NCBI RefSeq assembly: GCF_018139145.2
Contig: NC_059483.1
Span: forward strand, 4,899,001-4,963,000
From: Gymnogyps californianus
Taxonomy: Eukaryota; Chordata; Aves; Accipitriformes; Cathartidae
Reading direction: 5' to 3'
Length of the DNA: 64,000 nucleotides
Below are positions 1 through 12,500 of the stretch, one piece after another (the stretch's first letter is position 1; the number at the start of each line of letters is the position of its first letter). Under the pieces are notes generated by a model. The model ran no database searches. It saw only the letters and a list, made by a program, of their open reading frames with translations, and was not told the DNA's origin. Position numbers and translations under genes: made by a program.

Positions 1-402
1 GTCTGTGTGCAAGCTTCTGCCTCCCATGTGCCCAGAGGCTCTAGGTGCTCAAGGAGGAGAAGCTTTCATTGGGTATTTACGGACCAGAGCTGCAGTACCA
101 GCAGGAAGAACTCCATTCAAACGCTTTTTTTCTACCTCCAGTATTATGGGAAAGCAATTTATCAGCCTTTTGGATTAGAAGTTTACTATAATATGAAGGA
201 GGATCGTTTAAACCACCTCAAATACACGCATGCAGTAAAACAGGAGAGGCCAAAGCAACCTTGTTATTTTGTGTCTGATGGATATACATAAAGCACAACT
301 ATGGTCAGCCTGATCTGCTGGAACAGCAATGGGAGTGACCCAGTTAAAGCAGTAATCTACATTGAAATAAAAGGACTGCCTCTATCGAGATAGAAGACTT
401 AC
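1..402 (-). other. GXYLT2 intron 7, partial
   Basis: Starts with the donor GTAAGTCTTC read leftwards from 402. No minus-strand sequence here resembles the expected C-terminal exon. No repeat or RNA gene was recognised. Confidence 0.7.
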
Positions 403-575
403 ATCACGTATCACTTCATAGAGTGCCTTGAATGTAGGCTGTTTGTCATCATGGTAGACACCTCTATTTCCATGCAGAATAGAGACACCTTCTTCTTCTG
501 CACCTTTACAGTTGCTTCCATACATACAGTGATCAGGCCGGTAGTTCCACTGACATGGAAACACATAGAGACATT
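403..575 (-). CDS. GXYLT2: GXYLT2 coding exon 7
   Basis: 173 nt, phase 1 to 0. It encodes [36 protein letters not shown] and [20 protein letters not shown], ending at CGTGAT|GTAAGT. The [10 protein letters not shown] stretch is characteristic of GXYLT1/2. The acceptor is CATTGGCAG|AATGTC. Only the final C-terminal exon remains, to the left of this window. Confidence 0.95.
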
Positions 576-3500
576 CTGCCAATGTCGGTCAGGGGAGATG
601 TGGGGGTGGGGGGGAGAAAAAAGACATGTCAAACAGGAGTTAAAACAAATTCAGTCATGTTTCTGTGAAAAAGCTGGGACTGATGATCAGAAAAATTTCA
701 GTTACTTCGTCTGCAAATATCCCAAGCAGCAGCTAGACACAGAAGCTTCCTTTCCTCAGGGCATGACTCTACAAATCTCAGCACTGGTAGAGCTGAGGGC
801 AACACAAAGACTGGGTGCAAACATAAACCAAGACAGCAGTTTACAAAGCTAGAAGTGACAGAATCAAACCCAGAGAGCATGCAGCAGGTGGCACTATCCA
901 GGGTCCTCTGCCCTAGTAAGAAGTTTCTGGAGTTACAGAAATGATTAGGGAAGCACACACAGCAGTTATGCAAAATCCTGAATCCTTCTGGAGACAGGAT
1001 GGGAAAGCTTGCAAAGTATGTCCAGTGTTTGCTGCTGAAGCTTTCACTGACGCTATGACAATTTGTTATACTGAGGTACAGCAGAGCATAAGAGGTAGTG
1101 TGTTTTAGCCACAGTCCTTCTAAGAGTTGGCATCCATGAATTTCACAGGTCTTGGTTATTTAAAGATGAGCCTAATTTCTCGAAAGGGCTTATAACCTCC
1201 TTTCTCCTAGTCATTTTTTTTTTTAAACTTTCTTCATGCACCCACAGTATTTGCAATATGCTTATAATAAACCACACCAGTCCCTGTGACCTTTTTGCTT
1301 CCGAAATGGAGTACAATGACTCATTGCATGATGCCAGCAGGTCACGTCAGAAGCACTGAAGACTGAATTCTTCACTTGGCCTTTCCTAGCTTCCCAGGAA
1401 GTCTGCAGCTGGTCTTGTGTGGTTCTTGAAGAAGTAGGAGAAAAAGTTTCTGAAACATTTCTTCCCTTAAGGCCTCTCTAGCAGGAGACTTCTCCAGAAA
1501 GGGTAGATTGTAAGTGGTTTCCATTCAGTCTGACCTATCACACATTCAGAATTGCTCCCCAGTGTTGCTGAAAGGGCAGGAAGAGCAGCAACGCCTGATC
1601 AAACCCAGTTACAGTTAACGGGGATCCTTTCGGTAACCCTGAACAGATGTTTGCAAGTACAGTTCATCAGCAGGTCGCTATGGGGAGAGGATGTCGTCAG
1701 GTGCTTATTAGCTTTTGTACATGTCACTTGAGTATTCTTGATCTTCTCCTCACTGTGACGCTTTTGTGCATTTTTTGCTGTCCCAGCTGGACTCAAACGC
1801 TAGCTGCTCTGTGAGCCTTCAGATCCATTAATCATCAGAACAGCCTTCGGAGATGGGAAAAAGGGTGCATCTCTTCAGGCCCCGGGTAGCACAGTTCCGT
1901 GTATTTTTAAGCCAACGTACCACATCTATAAAAAGCCACCTGCAGCAGTCTTGACTGATTCCTTCCCAGGCCAGTCTCAACAATCCAGCAGTTTAAAACC
2001 TCGGGAAAGTCTAGTTTTCTGTTTTAATTGTATCCAGTTCTTTTGTTTTCTTTTCTTGTGCAGTCTGATGTTACGTAATACGTAAAAAATTATTTACCAG
2101 TTACAAGGAAAACACAGACTATGGTGCAGAAAAGAGTCTCAACATGTGGATTTGATAGAGAATACTCTCATTACAAAACTAAAATATTTTTGCAATCTTT
2201 GTGTTTTTCCTCCATGCTTAAGTTAGCAGCTTGAGTTTGACTTCACAACTAATCTGGCTTCATCTTTTTCTTCCTCCAGTAGACCCTATTCCCATAACAT
2301 TAATTTCTTTTTGGAAATTAATTTATGATTTCATAATGAAGATTTCTTCCACTGTATTTTTTCCCTAGGATTGAGGGTAATACATGGCGTACCAGAGACA
2401 CTGATGTTTGACATCTGTCTGCAGTAAACAGATGGTAGCTTATTGCTTTCCTTTTGCTCTCTCCTTTTATTTGCCTGGATTTGGGTATATCCAATTACCT
2501 ACCCTATGACTCCTTAGAGAAAAAGAAAAGGGAACAGAATAAATAAAGATAAATCCAAACTTATTCTGTTCTTAAGATCACTTGAGGGAATACAAGGTCA
2601 CATAGGAGACAAGGAAAAGCAAATAAGAATAGATACTCAGCATCCATTCAGAAGCACGAAATAAGGTTCTCAGCTTCTTTGGGAAGCACGTACTATGCTA
2701 CGATTTTGAAATCCTTGCATTTCTCAGATGTTACTGTATTTGGAAATGCCTGAAGTCATTTCTGTGTCATCAGTGCAAAATACTTACAAGGGGCTGAATT
2801 TCCAGAAACTGTCTCAGCACTTGTGGAAAAAGTCACACCCTTTTAAAATAAAGATGCCTAAACTTGCCAGTTCCTTGGAAATACACCCTCATGAGAATAC
2901 AGCTCCGATTCAAGAGGAAATGAAGGACAAACCAGAAATGTTACAAGTTGTTTATGGAAGCATGGTGCAAGGGTGACAGGCAGGAATCAAATACGACATT
3001 TTGCTGGGCTGACAAGTACATACATATTGGTCACGCTGGTCCACGCTAGGACAGGTGGCTTATGCCATCTGTTCTCCAAGAACAGGGTTTTGAGAGGCTT
3101 GAAGTCCTCCATAGCTCTTCATAGTCCCAGAGCAAGCAGAATACAGGAAGAGTGGAAAATGCACAAATCTAAGCAGCAGAATACAGATGACAGCATCCTG
3201 GTGCCTGCTGAGGCTGGATCAAGCAGCTGAGAGGCTGGAAGCATCTTTCTCAAAAAGTAAGTTTCAGTGAAGGGATGGAAGTAGCGAGGGCAACAGTTTT
3301 AGACAAGATATTCCAATGGCTGTGTCCATTTTCTGTTCATATTAGCTTTGTTACTCATTTGCATAAATATCAGAATTCAGCTAAATTTCAGAAAAATAGA
3401 CCATAGCTTTGGAGAAAATTTGGCAATTTCAGAGTCAGATAAACACCTGAAACAAAAACATTTTTTCAGCTGGGCCCTAGTCCAGTGACACTCTTAAGCA

Positions 3501-6500
3501 CACATACAACTTGAACTTCATTCCTGCATTTGATCATTAATGTTATACTTCCTTATTTTCTCAGAGTCTCCAGAAAACAGATTTACATATTCAATGGAAC
3601 CAAGTCCGAGCCAAGTTCTGCAGAACTTTCAGAAGTATTTTCATAGGGTGTAAATCCTAGGTGCGCTTACACATTAACTTCATGCCAGAGTACATTATAC
3701 GTATTATAAATAACAAATAGCACTTTTTTTTTTTAATTTTTCAAGTTCAAGAAATTTTCTTAACACAGATAATCATGACTCCAAGAATCATTACTTACCT
3801 GGGTTAAAGTAAAAAATTATATTTAGTAAATCCTGGTCTCCCCATGTAATGTAATTTTTGTACTTTTGGTATAATGGATATAACATTTCCTCCCAAGTCA
3901 AACCACTTGGTATCATGCTGTTCTGCAGGTCAGAAAAACAGAAGCAATGGGTTAATACCATGAACAGTGAAGCAATATATGACTCAGAGTGTGGCACCCA
4001 CATGTTTGTAAGCCTGCTAAGCCATGTCAGATATCTAGGTGAAAAAGGAAGAACTGCCAGGAAATGTTAGACCTGGATAGGGTTGGAACAGCAGGGCTGA
4101 CTGTGCTCTTGTTTATCTAAACAGGAAAGCAAGGTCTCCTGGGTCTGGCTCTGATGTCAGCTCCTGCTATTCACAATCTTCCTATTCTGAGCAATGGGAA
4201 GGAGAAAAAGTGGAAAAATGCAAAAATGCAGGGACAAGGTGAAAACCGAGGTATAAAAGTGAGGAAAAACGCAGACTAAAAATTATCTTTCCTGGGAATT
4301 ATGATATTAAGAGCAAGGGCTTTTTTTACTCAAGCTGCTCCTGTAACAGCATAGGAACCCCCTGGCCTTGACTGAGGAACAAGACCACTTGGGGTAAATA
4401 AAGTTTTTAAAGAGATTAGAGACTACGTGCTCAATGAAACAAATAGAGATTTTACAAGTCAGGCATTTCACAAAAGAGGGAAGATGTCAGATGTCAGTGA
4501 AAATGTTCCCTTCTCATTTATATCGATTCATGGACTCACTTCATCTGCAGCAGGATACAAAATTCTATTCACATCAGATGCAAAAAATTACCAATTTCTC
4601 TGGATATTTACATCAAGCTTTCCAATTTTAAAAACAATACAGTGACTGCAATGAAGATCCTTGAGTTTATTCTTTCATGTATCTTTCAAGGGAAAATGAA
4701 ATGTTGAAGAAGCCATTTTTACTACCACTAACAGACTGCTTCATCTGCAAGTTCTCAGTGCCCCAGCCTCTTGAGGAAGTTTCACTTGTTTTAATAATAA
4801 TTTTCACTATAATTGCTTTTAGTATCCAATTATAGATATTCTATATTTTTCAGATTCTTTATATTACAAACTTTGTATAATTTTACACTAAGTTTTACAA
4901 GCTGCAAAAAATACATAAATCATTAGTTTCTGCAACAGCTGTATTTCTTCTCACCTTGAACTGAGTGTTGCGTATCCGTGTTAAATTCATTAGCATCACT
5001 CCAGAATTGACTCCAGTTGTCCCATAATAAGGGTGACGCGCAAATCGACTATACCAGCCAATCTTTGGTATTTCGTGTTCTGGGGCCATAGCAGCTAGCT
5101 GTGTGGAGTTGAACTCTTTCAGGATGTGCCAGATGTCATCGATGGGCCTCAGGAAGAGAACATCAGTGTCCACATAAAGGAGAGAATCCACATCCTTTAA
5201 AATGACCTTTTAGGTTTGCATAGTGAGGAGAGGAAGAGACGAAAAAGAAACCAAATAGACAACAAAAAGGAAGATTATTGGCAAAAACACTTTTATTTTC
5301 AACTGATAATTTGAAAGAGGTTATTGATTTGTCAGCTAAATGTAATTACACATAGGAACAACAATTATCAGGTTATTGGCTTGTTGTTTGTTTTGTTGGT
5401 GTTTTTTTGAACTGCACAGCAAAACAGCTACCAGACCACAGAAGCTGGATTCTAACCTTCATATGAAACAGTAATCCACTGAGCTCTCAAAAATACCTGC
5501 AAGGACTACTTAGTATCAGTTCAGAAATAAAATGCAAAGAATATATATTTACATAGCTTTGTTAGTTCTTTTCAAGATCTGTAAGTGGTGAAACATATAG
5601 CTTCCCCCCCAGACAGAAAGGATAAGATAGTATAACAGAATTAATCTCCATTTCGTATCATGTTTCCTTATGCCTTTCTAATGACTGTTTTTCCTACTAC
5701 AACCTTGTGCTCCTAGGAGACTTACACTCAGTATTAATATACACAAATGTTTCACATTAATTAAGAAAACCCTATTGATCACAAAAATGTATATGTATCC
5801 TCCTGAAGAACAAAATTTGCTTGGTAAATAGAAATGTCATATTAAAACTTATCAGGTCAGATTCTCATCTCTGTTATTGGACTCTATATCAGGAATAACC
5901 ACAGTAAAGTTAGTCAAGTCAGAAGGGTGTAAACTGTAAATTAGAGCCAGGATATTTAATCTATTCTTGTTGACAATGTTCCCCCTTGTGGCTATCCAAA
6001 TCCTTACACGCTCATTCATTAATTTTAGTAGGGCAAATTTATACAGTGCTTCAACAGTCCAAGAAAACTCCCTTGACGTTTGCACTAGCTATCTGTGAGG
6101 TTGTTTGTTAAGCAATAAATATCATTAGCTAAAGTTGACCATCAGTTCCAGCTGCATTTTTGTTGCTCTTCTTCATTATTTGCTAAAACTGTCCAAAAAT
6201 TCCTGAAGGACTGAAGTTTTCTTACTTTGGTCTCAGCCAAAAGCCCTATTGCTGTTTCTTTCTTTGAAAAGCAAATCCAAAAGGCTATTGATTTTCACCA
6301 TGTTGTGGAACAGAACAATCACTCTCTCATCCAATTGCGATGACACTAATGACAAACTCTCCTATTTATGCAGGTAAAAAATTCTACTAAAAAAATTGCA
6401 TTTTACATAAATTGAAATGTATTGTGACTGAAGATTACCTGTGAAATAGAGTGAACAACATTAAGATTTTGAACAAGTGAGGGGAAAAGATTACCTTTAA

Positions 6501-9500
6501 GCATGCTCAACAGGTATCCACTGAGATGCCAAATCCATGAGTATGGACTTAAATTAGATTTTTCACCTGACTGAACACTTTGGGATTCGGACTGACATTT
6601 AGCCAAGTTTAACAAATCCCTGACCTGTATTTCTGACATGGTAACTACATGTTCTTCCTACGTAGCAGGACAAGCAGGAGAAGGCGAGTGTCTCTACATT
6701 TAAACAAAAGTTATGCTTACAAGCAACTCCCTGTAAACAAGTCCAACACAATCCAGATCACTCTGCTGGATGGAAGATTATAGCAATACACCATTATTCC
6801 ACAAAAAATACAAAACAGCATGTGGAGGTATCAATAAATGAGTGACACAAATAGTTCAATAACACAGTAAGAGCTCAGAGGTAAATATTTGCAAACAAGT
6901 ATCCTGGAGTCCAGTACTAAAAAAAAAAAAAAAACCAAAACAAGTGAAAAAAGACAGCTACTTTAAGAGTAAATCAATAGAAGACAGACAGTTGAAAAGA
7001 AGAAAGATTTTTTCAGCTTAAGGATATCCTGGATGTTGTATATTATTCTGCAGCACCTAGAAGCCCTAATTCATAGGGACCTACTATATGAAGTCATATA
7101 AAATCAAAATATATTAAAAAAAAAAAATCACCCCAAAATTTAGTCCGAGACAGGAGATAACACATGAATACAAAGAGAGCAGAAGCTATTAGATTTTGCC
7201 TGAGGGATCCACAGCACACTGTATACCACATAAGATTTTTTCTAAGGGTACCCTGGTAGAGAGACAAGTCCAGGCATTTTCCAGCAGAGGGTTAAGGAGG
7301 AAGTTTAATGGGTGCATATAGACACTCCTCTCAAGCGTAAGTGACAGCCTGGGCACTGCTTCTTCCAGCAAAAAACTGTTCTTTTAGCAACCATAAACAT
7401 ACACATAAATTTAAGTCTGTGGAAGTCAATAGACTGTAATAATTTTCCAGTATATAAATAGATTCAAGCAGGTATTTCAGTTCTTTGTGAAGTGGGTGCC
7501 TACCAGCATTTGACCCATGCTTTCCACCTTGTATTCCTCCACTCAAGATTCACATGCGCTCCTTTCTGGTTTGTCAAAAGATTCTTCCCTCTCCTGTGCC
7601 CGAGGTGTTGCCCTGCAGTGACACCCAACAGGCTAAAAGAAAAGCTGTGCTACTTCCTTTAAGCCCTTCACACTTTTCTCTTTCACATGTGAAGTGTTAA
7701 GACTAACTTAAAACCTACACGTCAGTTTGAATTGATCACATCCCCTTCTGGCTGTGCATTTAACTTCGCCTTGGGTAGGGGAATTTAGTTTCAGAAATTG
7801 CGGCTGTGAGAGTTCCTTGCATAGCTCCCGGGATTTCAAAGGAGTTTCACTGGGCATAAACTTCATTTAAGTAACTCTGGCATTCCCAATGTCCCATAGC
7901 TTTCAGGTAGCTCTGTTCCCAAACTAAATAGAATTTTCAAAAAATTTCAGGCTTTACACAGCCCTTAAAACAATATTTAGCTTTTACTTATTCAAAAGCA
8001 TACAAGAGAAGACGATGTATTTTTGACTCTACTGATTTTCAACGTCAAAAGCAGTTGAGTAGCGCAAGGCAAGCCTGTGGTACAAGAGACCTTGCTCCAG
8101 CTTGCTCTGCCTGAACCAGACGCTGCGCAGCTAGGGTTGGCAGCGTGCCGAGCCTGCCAGGAGGGCTAACCAGAGGGACATGACTGCAGGTTAAAAATGA
8201 CGTGCATCTGACCTGGAGCATAAGCAACGCAAGACTGTGTCTGGTAGTCTGAGTTCACGCTTGCTAGCACAAACCATGTAGACGTACCTGACAGGCTGTG
8301 ATTTTTTGAAATGAATGGTCAGGAATATGGCTTGACTGCGCTTGTCTTCCTCCTCGCTCTACAGGCGCTTACAGCTTAAAAGAAGTGTGATTTTTTTGCA
8401 GCTATATATTCTTAGTAAATCTGTCAAAAAGTTCTGCACAGAACTGGCTATATTTAGCCTGACACTTCACTTAAATACTGAATTATCTGTAATTTGATTT
8501 CACAACTTCTGTCTCCATAGATTCTCCCTGTGTTAGCAAGGTTGGCAAGTAATAACACACTACTGTGTAAATACATATTGATGTATTGTGAAGCTCTGTT
8601 ACCTAATGGTTTGCAATGGCTAGCATGGCAGTTTATCAGAGCTTCATCCAAAATGAGGGACAGATCTCAAATCTTGATGCTAATGTAGCAGTACCATGAA
8701 GTAAGTTACTAAACTGAATTGTAGTAAGCAATTAACTCAAGTTACAACGGAGACTTTTGTCTAGATAAGGTCCTGGCATCTATTCCCAGTGCTGCCACTG
8801 ATCCACTGGGTTGGATACGTCAGCGTACTCAGGAGGACAGCTATTATACAGGGATATTGCTAATCTACCTTAAAAGCTCTTAAATAGATAAAGTGTTTTG
8901 AGAAGGGTTCTAAATGTTAGTTACTATTAGAACTAAAATCATCCAAAAATCCCTTAAGCATTTCATGATACCTTAGCTGATTGTTTTGGTAGCTCCAAAA
9001 CAGCAATATAGAGGCAGCTGCAAGCCAGCTCTGTGGTATGCAACATTCATGAGACCAGAAGACAGTTTTTCACCTGGTGTCTTAACATCCACGTTAGTAT
9101 TATAAAACAGTTCCAAGTGATTGCTGAGAGCATTACCCCCCTAGTTTATTTTTAAAATTTCATTTTGTGCTCATGTTAAGATCCACATCTTCCTTATTCT
9201 GTCTTTGCAAATCCCATTGATGGTTTTATGGTAGTAGACTGCAGCAAGAGATTTAGACTTGTCAGATTACATGGAGGCTCAATCTATTTTCTCTGCACAT
9301 AAGTGGTAAATGTGATCAGATGTCACAGAATGCCTCTACAAAATGCAGGATGCTGTATGATCTTCCTTAATATTTTAGCAACCCAAGTAGATTCAACAAG
9401 CTGGGAATGTGTACATCAACCTGTTACCCAGGACAAAACAGTTCATTACTACAAGCTGCAGGATCACATCCCAGAGCTCTAGTTTTATCAGTGAGTAAAA

Positions 9501-12500
9501 CCATTGAAAGATTCTTATGCAATTTTCCCTTAACACATTCCTCATACCCTCCTGTCCACTTTCACATGCCTGCTGGTGCTGCAGAAGAGAGATTTCTTTG
9601 GCAGGAGAGGCACTTGTGAATCAAAGACTCACATTCCACTCGGGCTTAGCATTATCAGGAGCAAGACAATTTGCACAACTGAGAGCTAAACAGCTGATAA
9701 ACTCAACTACTGCTCTCCTGGGGTCCTCCCTAAATCCAGTCACATTTTATGCCGTTGCAGGGGAAAATGCTTCGTACAGGGAAGGATAAGAAAAAAAGGA
9801 TACTGACATGCTGCTGGTATTTATTTAAAATAAAAGTCAAAATAGTTCTCTAAAAAATAACACTAGAAACCCTCCGCTCCCGCTGCGTGCAGGCTGGATT
9901 TCTACAGCATTGTCCCGTTCAAATGGGGTATCAGGACTTAGTTATCAAGCACTGAAAAAAATAACGGTGGCTGAAATTACCCAGAAACAGCCCAAGGTTC
10001 TGTCAGCCTGTGAACTTGAGTACCAAAGTCCAAATGGACACTTGTCACCTCAGCTATTACTACAACTTGATTTCTTTACTATATCCACATCAACTTAGTG
10101 TCAGCTGCAACTACTCTCGGACAACCCCTCCTATTCAGAGCCATAAACCTCAGCCTGACCACACACAACATTTTGCAACTGCCCCAAGAGAAACAAACAT
10201 TTACAGTTCAGGCTGCCTTCTAGTTTTGCTAAGACAACATCCAACAGTCTAATATTCCTTACAAGAAGTTACTGGAGAACTTCAGCAGCATGTGAGGGAC
10301 AAAAAAGGAACCAAAAAAGCACTGCTCAGCCTAAAGGAATCAGCATGAATACATAACCCTTTTCTGTCATCAGAAGGGTGATGACAAATAAAAGTAAAAC
10401 CGTTTCTGTGATGAGAGTCTACCAAAATGATAAAAAACACACAGAAATAAGAAGAACAGAGAATTGTGTTTATCCAGTGAAAACAACCCCATTTGAGTAC
10501 CTCCTTACAAACAATCTGTATTGAACAAGCTAACGCTTAGGGATTATTTTCCAGGTGATATAAACATTTACTCAGGGAAGAGAGGATCCCTGCTGAAGTT
10601 GGAGTTACTTTCAGCCCATCTGGCCTTTGTGCATTTGATAGTCTACCCCTAAATGGCAGATAAACAAAACTGCTGACAGCACATATTTTCTCACATATGT
10701 ATTCATAGTCTACGTATCTGGATGTGCAGCTGTCTCCTGATTGTTTCCATCTGAGAAAGTAAAGATTTCTTTGTCCCCCCCCATTTCTCATAAGACAGCA
10801 ATCAAGAAATCTGGATCATGTGAATAGCATGTTACTTTATTGGAGTCACCCCAATCAACGGCAATGCACAAGATATTTTTGATAGATGCTCTCAATTCCA
10901 CAGAAATCGCTTTATGCAAAAGTTCTTTCAATTTCTGATATTTCTGCATATGCAAAATTGTTATCAACACCTTCCTTCTCTCCAGCAACCATAAATATTT
11001 TCCAAGTTTATGACACTAAGTATTATATAGTAAAGAATACAAATTTTCAATGAACCTGAAGATCCCAGGATACACAGGGCTCTTGCATGAAATCTGGCTG
11101 TGAGCACATTGGAATTATTACCTTAAGGGCAAATCTGACAGTCTTGGAAAAAGAAATAAAACTCAAGGAAAAGGGATTGCTGAAAGCATCAGTCTAAGGG
11201 CTAACATATGGAAAGGGAGATAGTGGGTAAAGAGGATATGATGACTGCACGCTGAAAAGAATGTTATTTATGGAAGGCATGCAGCATCTACCCTGAAAGC
11301 ATCTGCCCTGAAAGAGCTCTTGCGCTGAGTCTTCAGAGTCTGAGAGGCTAATGGAACTAGAGACAAATAAGAAACACACATCCTTTGTTAGCAAGAGAAA
11401 AAGCGAGGCTGGATTTCTGTTTTGTTTTTTTAAGTGGCTAAAGCACAGATTAAAACATCTTTAAGCAGATATTTCAGCCTGAAAATGGTTTTAATATTAC
11501 ACCAGCAAAGCTTCCTTTCTGTGGAATTAACCTTTTCCTAAGGCGACCTACTCAGAAATCCAGGTGCCTTACCGGAAGAAAAAGGCGCTGGGCAGCACAT
11601 GGTTTGAATAACTTTTTCCATTCCTGAGCATTTCCTACTGAGAAGGTTATTGGGTAAATATTGTATTCAAACTTCTTTGTATATGAGGAAGGCCATTCCT
11701 TTAACTGAAAGACATGGGGGGAGGAATTAGACACTACATGTTATATAGCTTTAAAAAAAAAAAAAAAATGCATGCATAGGGAATTTATAAACCGCGTACA
11801 GTAAAAAAAAGTGCTTAGTTGCTACTTGTTGATGTCAATGTAATTTTTCTCAGAGATTTATGAATTATAACTAACTCATTTATTTATTTACCAAATGACA
11901 AAGAAACTCACCTTCTTCTCAAATTCAGGCTTAAGGGAATCCTCAGCAAAAATGTGAAAACAGAGCCTCCTGTTGCTAAAGAGAACTGCTGATTTCAGCA
12001 TGATTAGCGTTTCTTCCAGCCGGTCCCCACATGCCACAACTGCCAGATGCATGCACTGCAAAGATGAAGGCTCTTTTGAATGTTTCTGTTCTCCAGGCTT
12101 CCTGAAAATTCATGAATAGGCATATAAATAAATAGAGGTAAACATGAAGAGAATCCCGCATTAACAGATATCAGGGTTTTTTTCTTCCCTTTCATTTTGT
12201 AAGGGATCGGGAGTTTTTTTCTGATTAGATATCCACAGAACATGCAAGTGGCATGCCAATTTTTGTCAACGGTACAAATCAAGAGTGTTAAAATTACAAC
12301 ACAAAGAAATATGCTATTTTCAGAAATTTTCTGGTTATTCCTACATTTCTGGATTTGCATAAATCACTGCATACACAGATGAAACTAATTCAATAGCACC
12401 TCAAACCAGACAACAACTTGCTCTGTGCAAATGATAGCTTTTTTTCCCAGCTTAGAGGTTATGAAGCCAGAATGAACTTATTACTACCTAGCCAACTTTC

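Noticed and set aside
7795..7880. Stretch like the sauropsid repeat block around AGCTCCCRTTGATTTCAATGGGAG
   Set aside because: Only scattered matches (AGCTCCCGGGATTTCAAAGGAG), too decayed to support a call by eye.
11912..12055. GXYLT2 exon 3 starting at TGCATG after CATCTTTGCAG
   Set aside because: The phase does not fit exon 2 (phase 2 into phase 0). Using the upstream TTTTCAG acceptor adds 46 stop-free bases and restores the frame.
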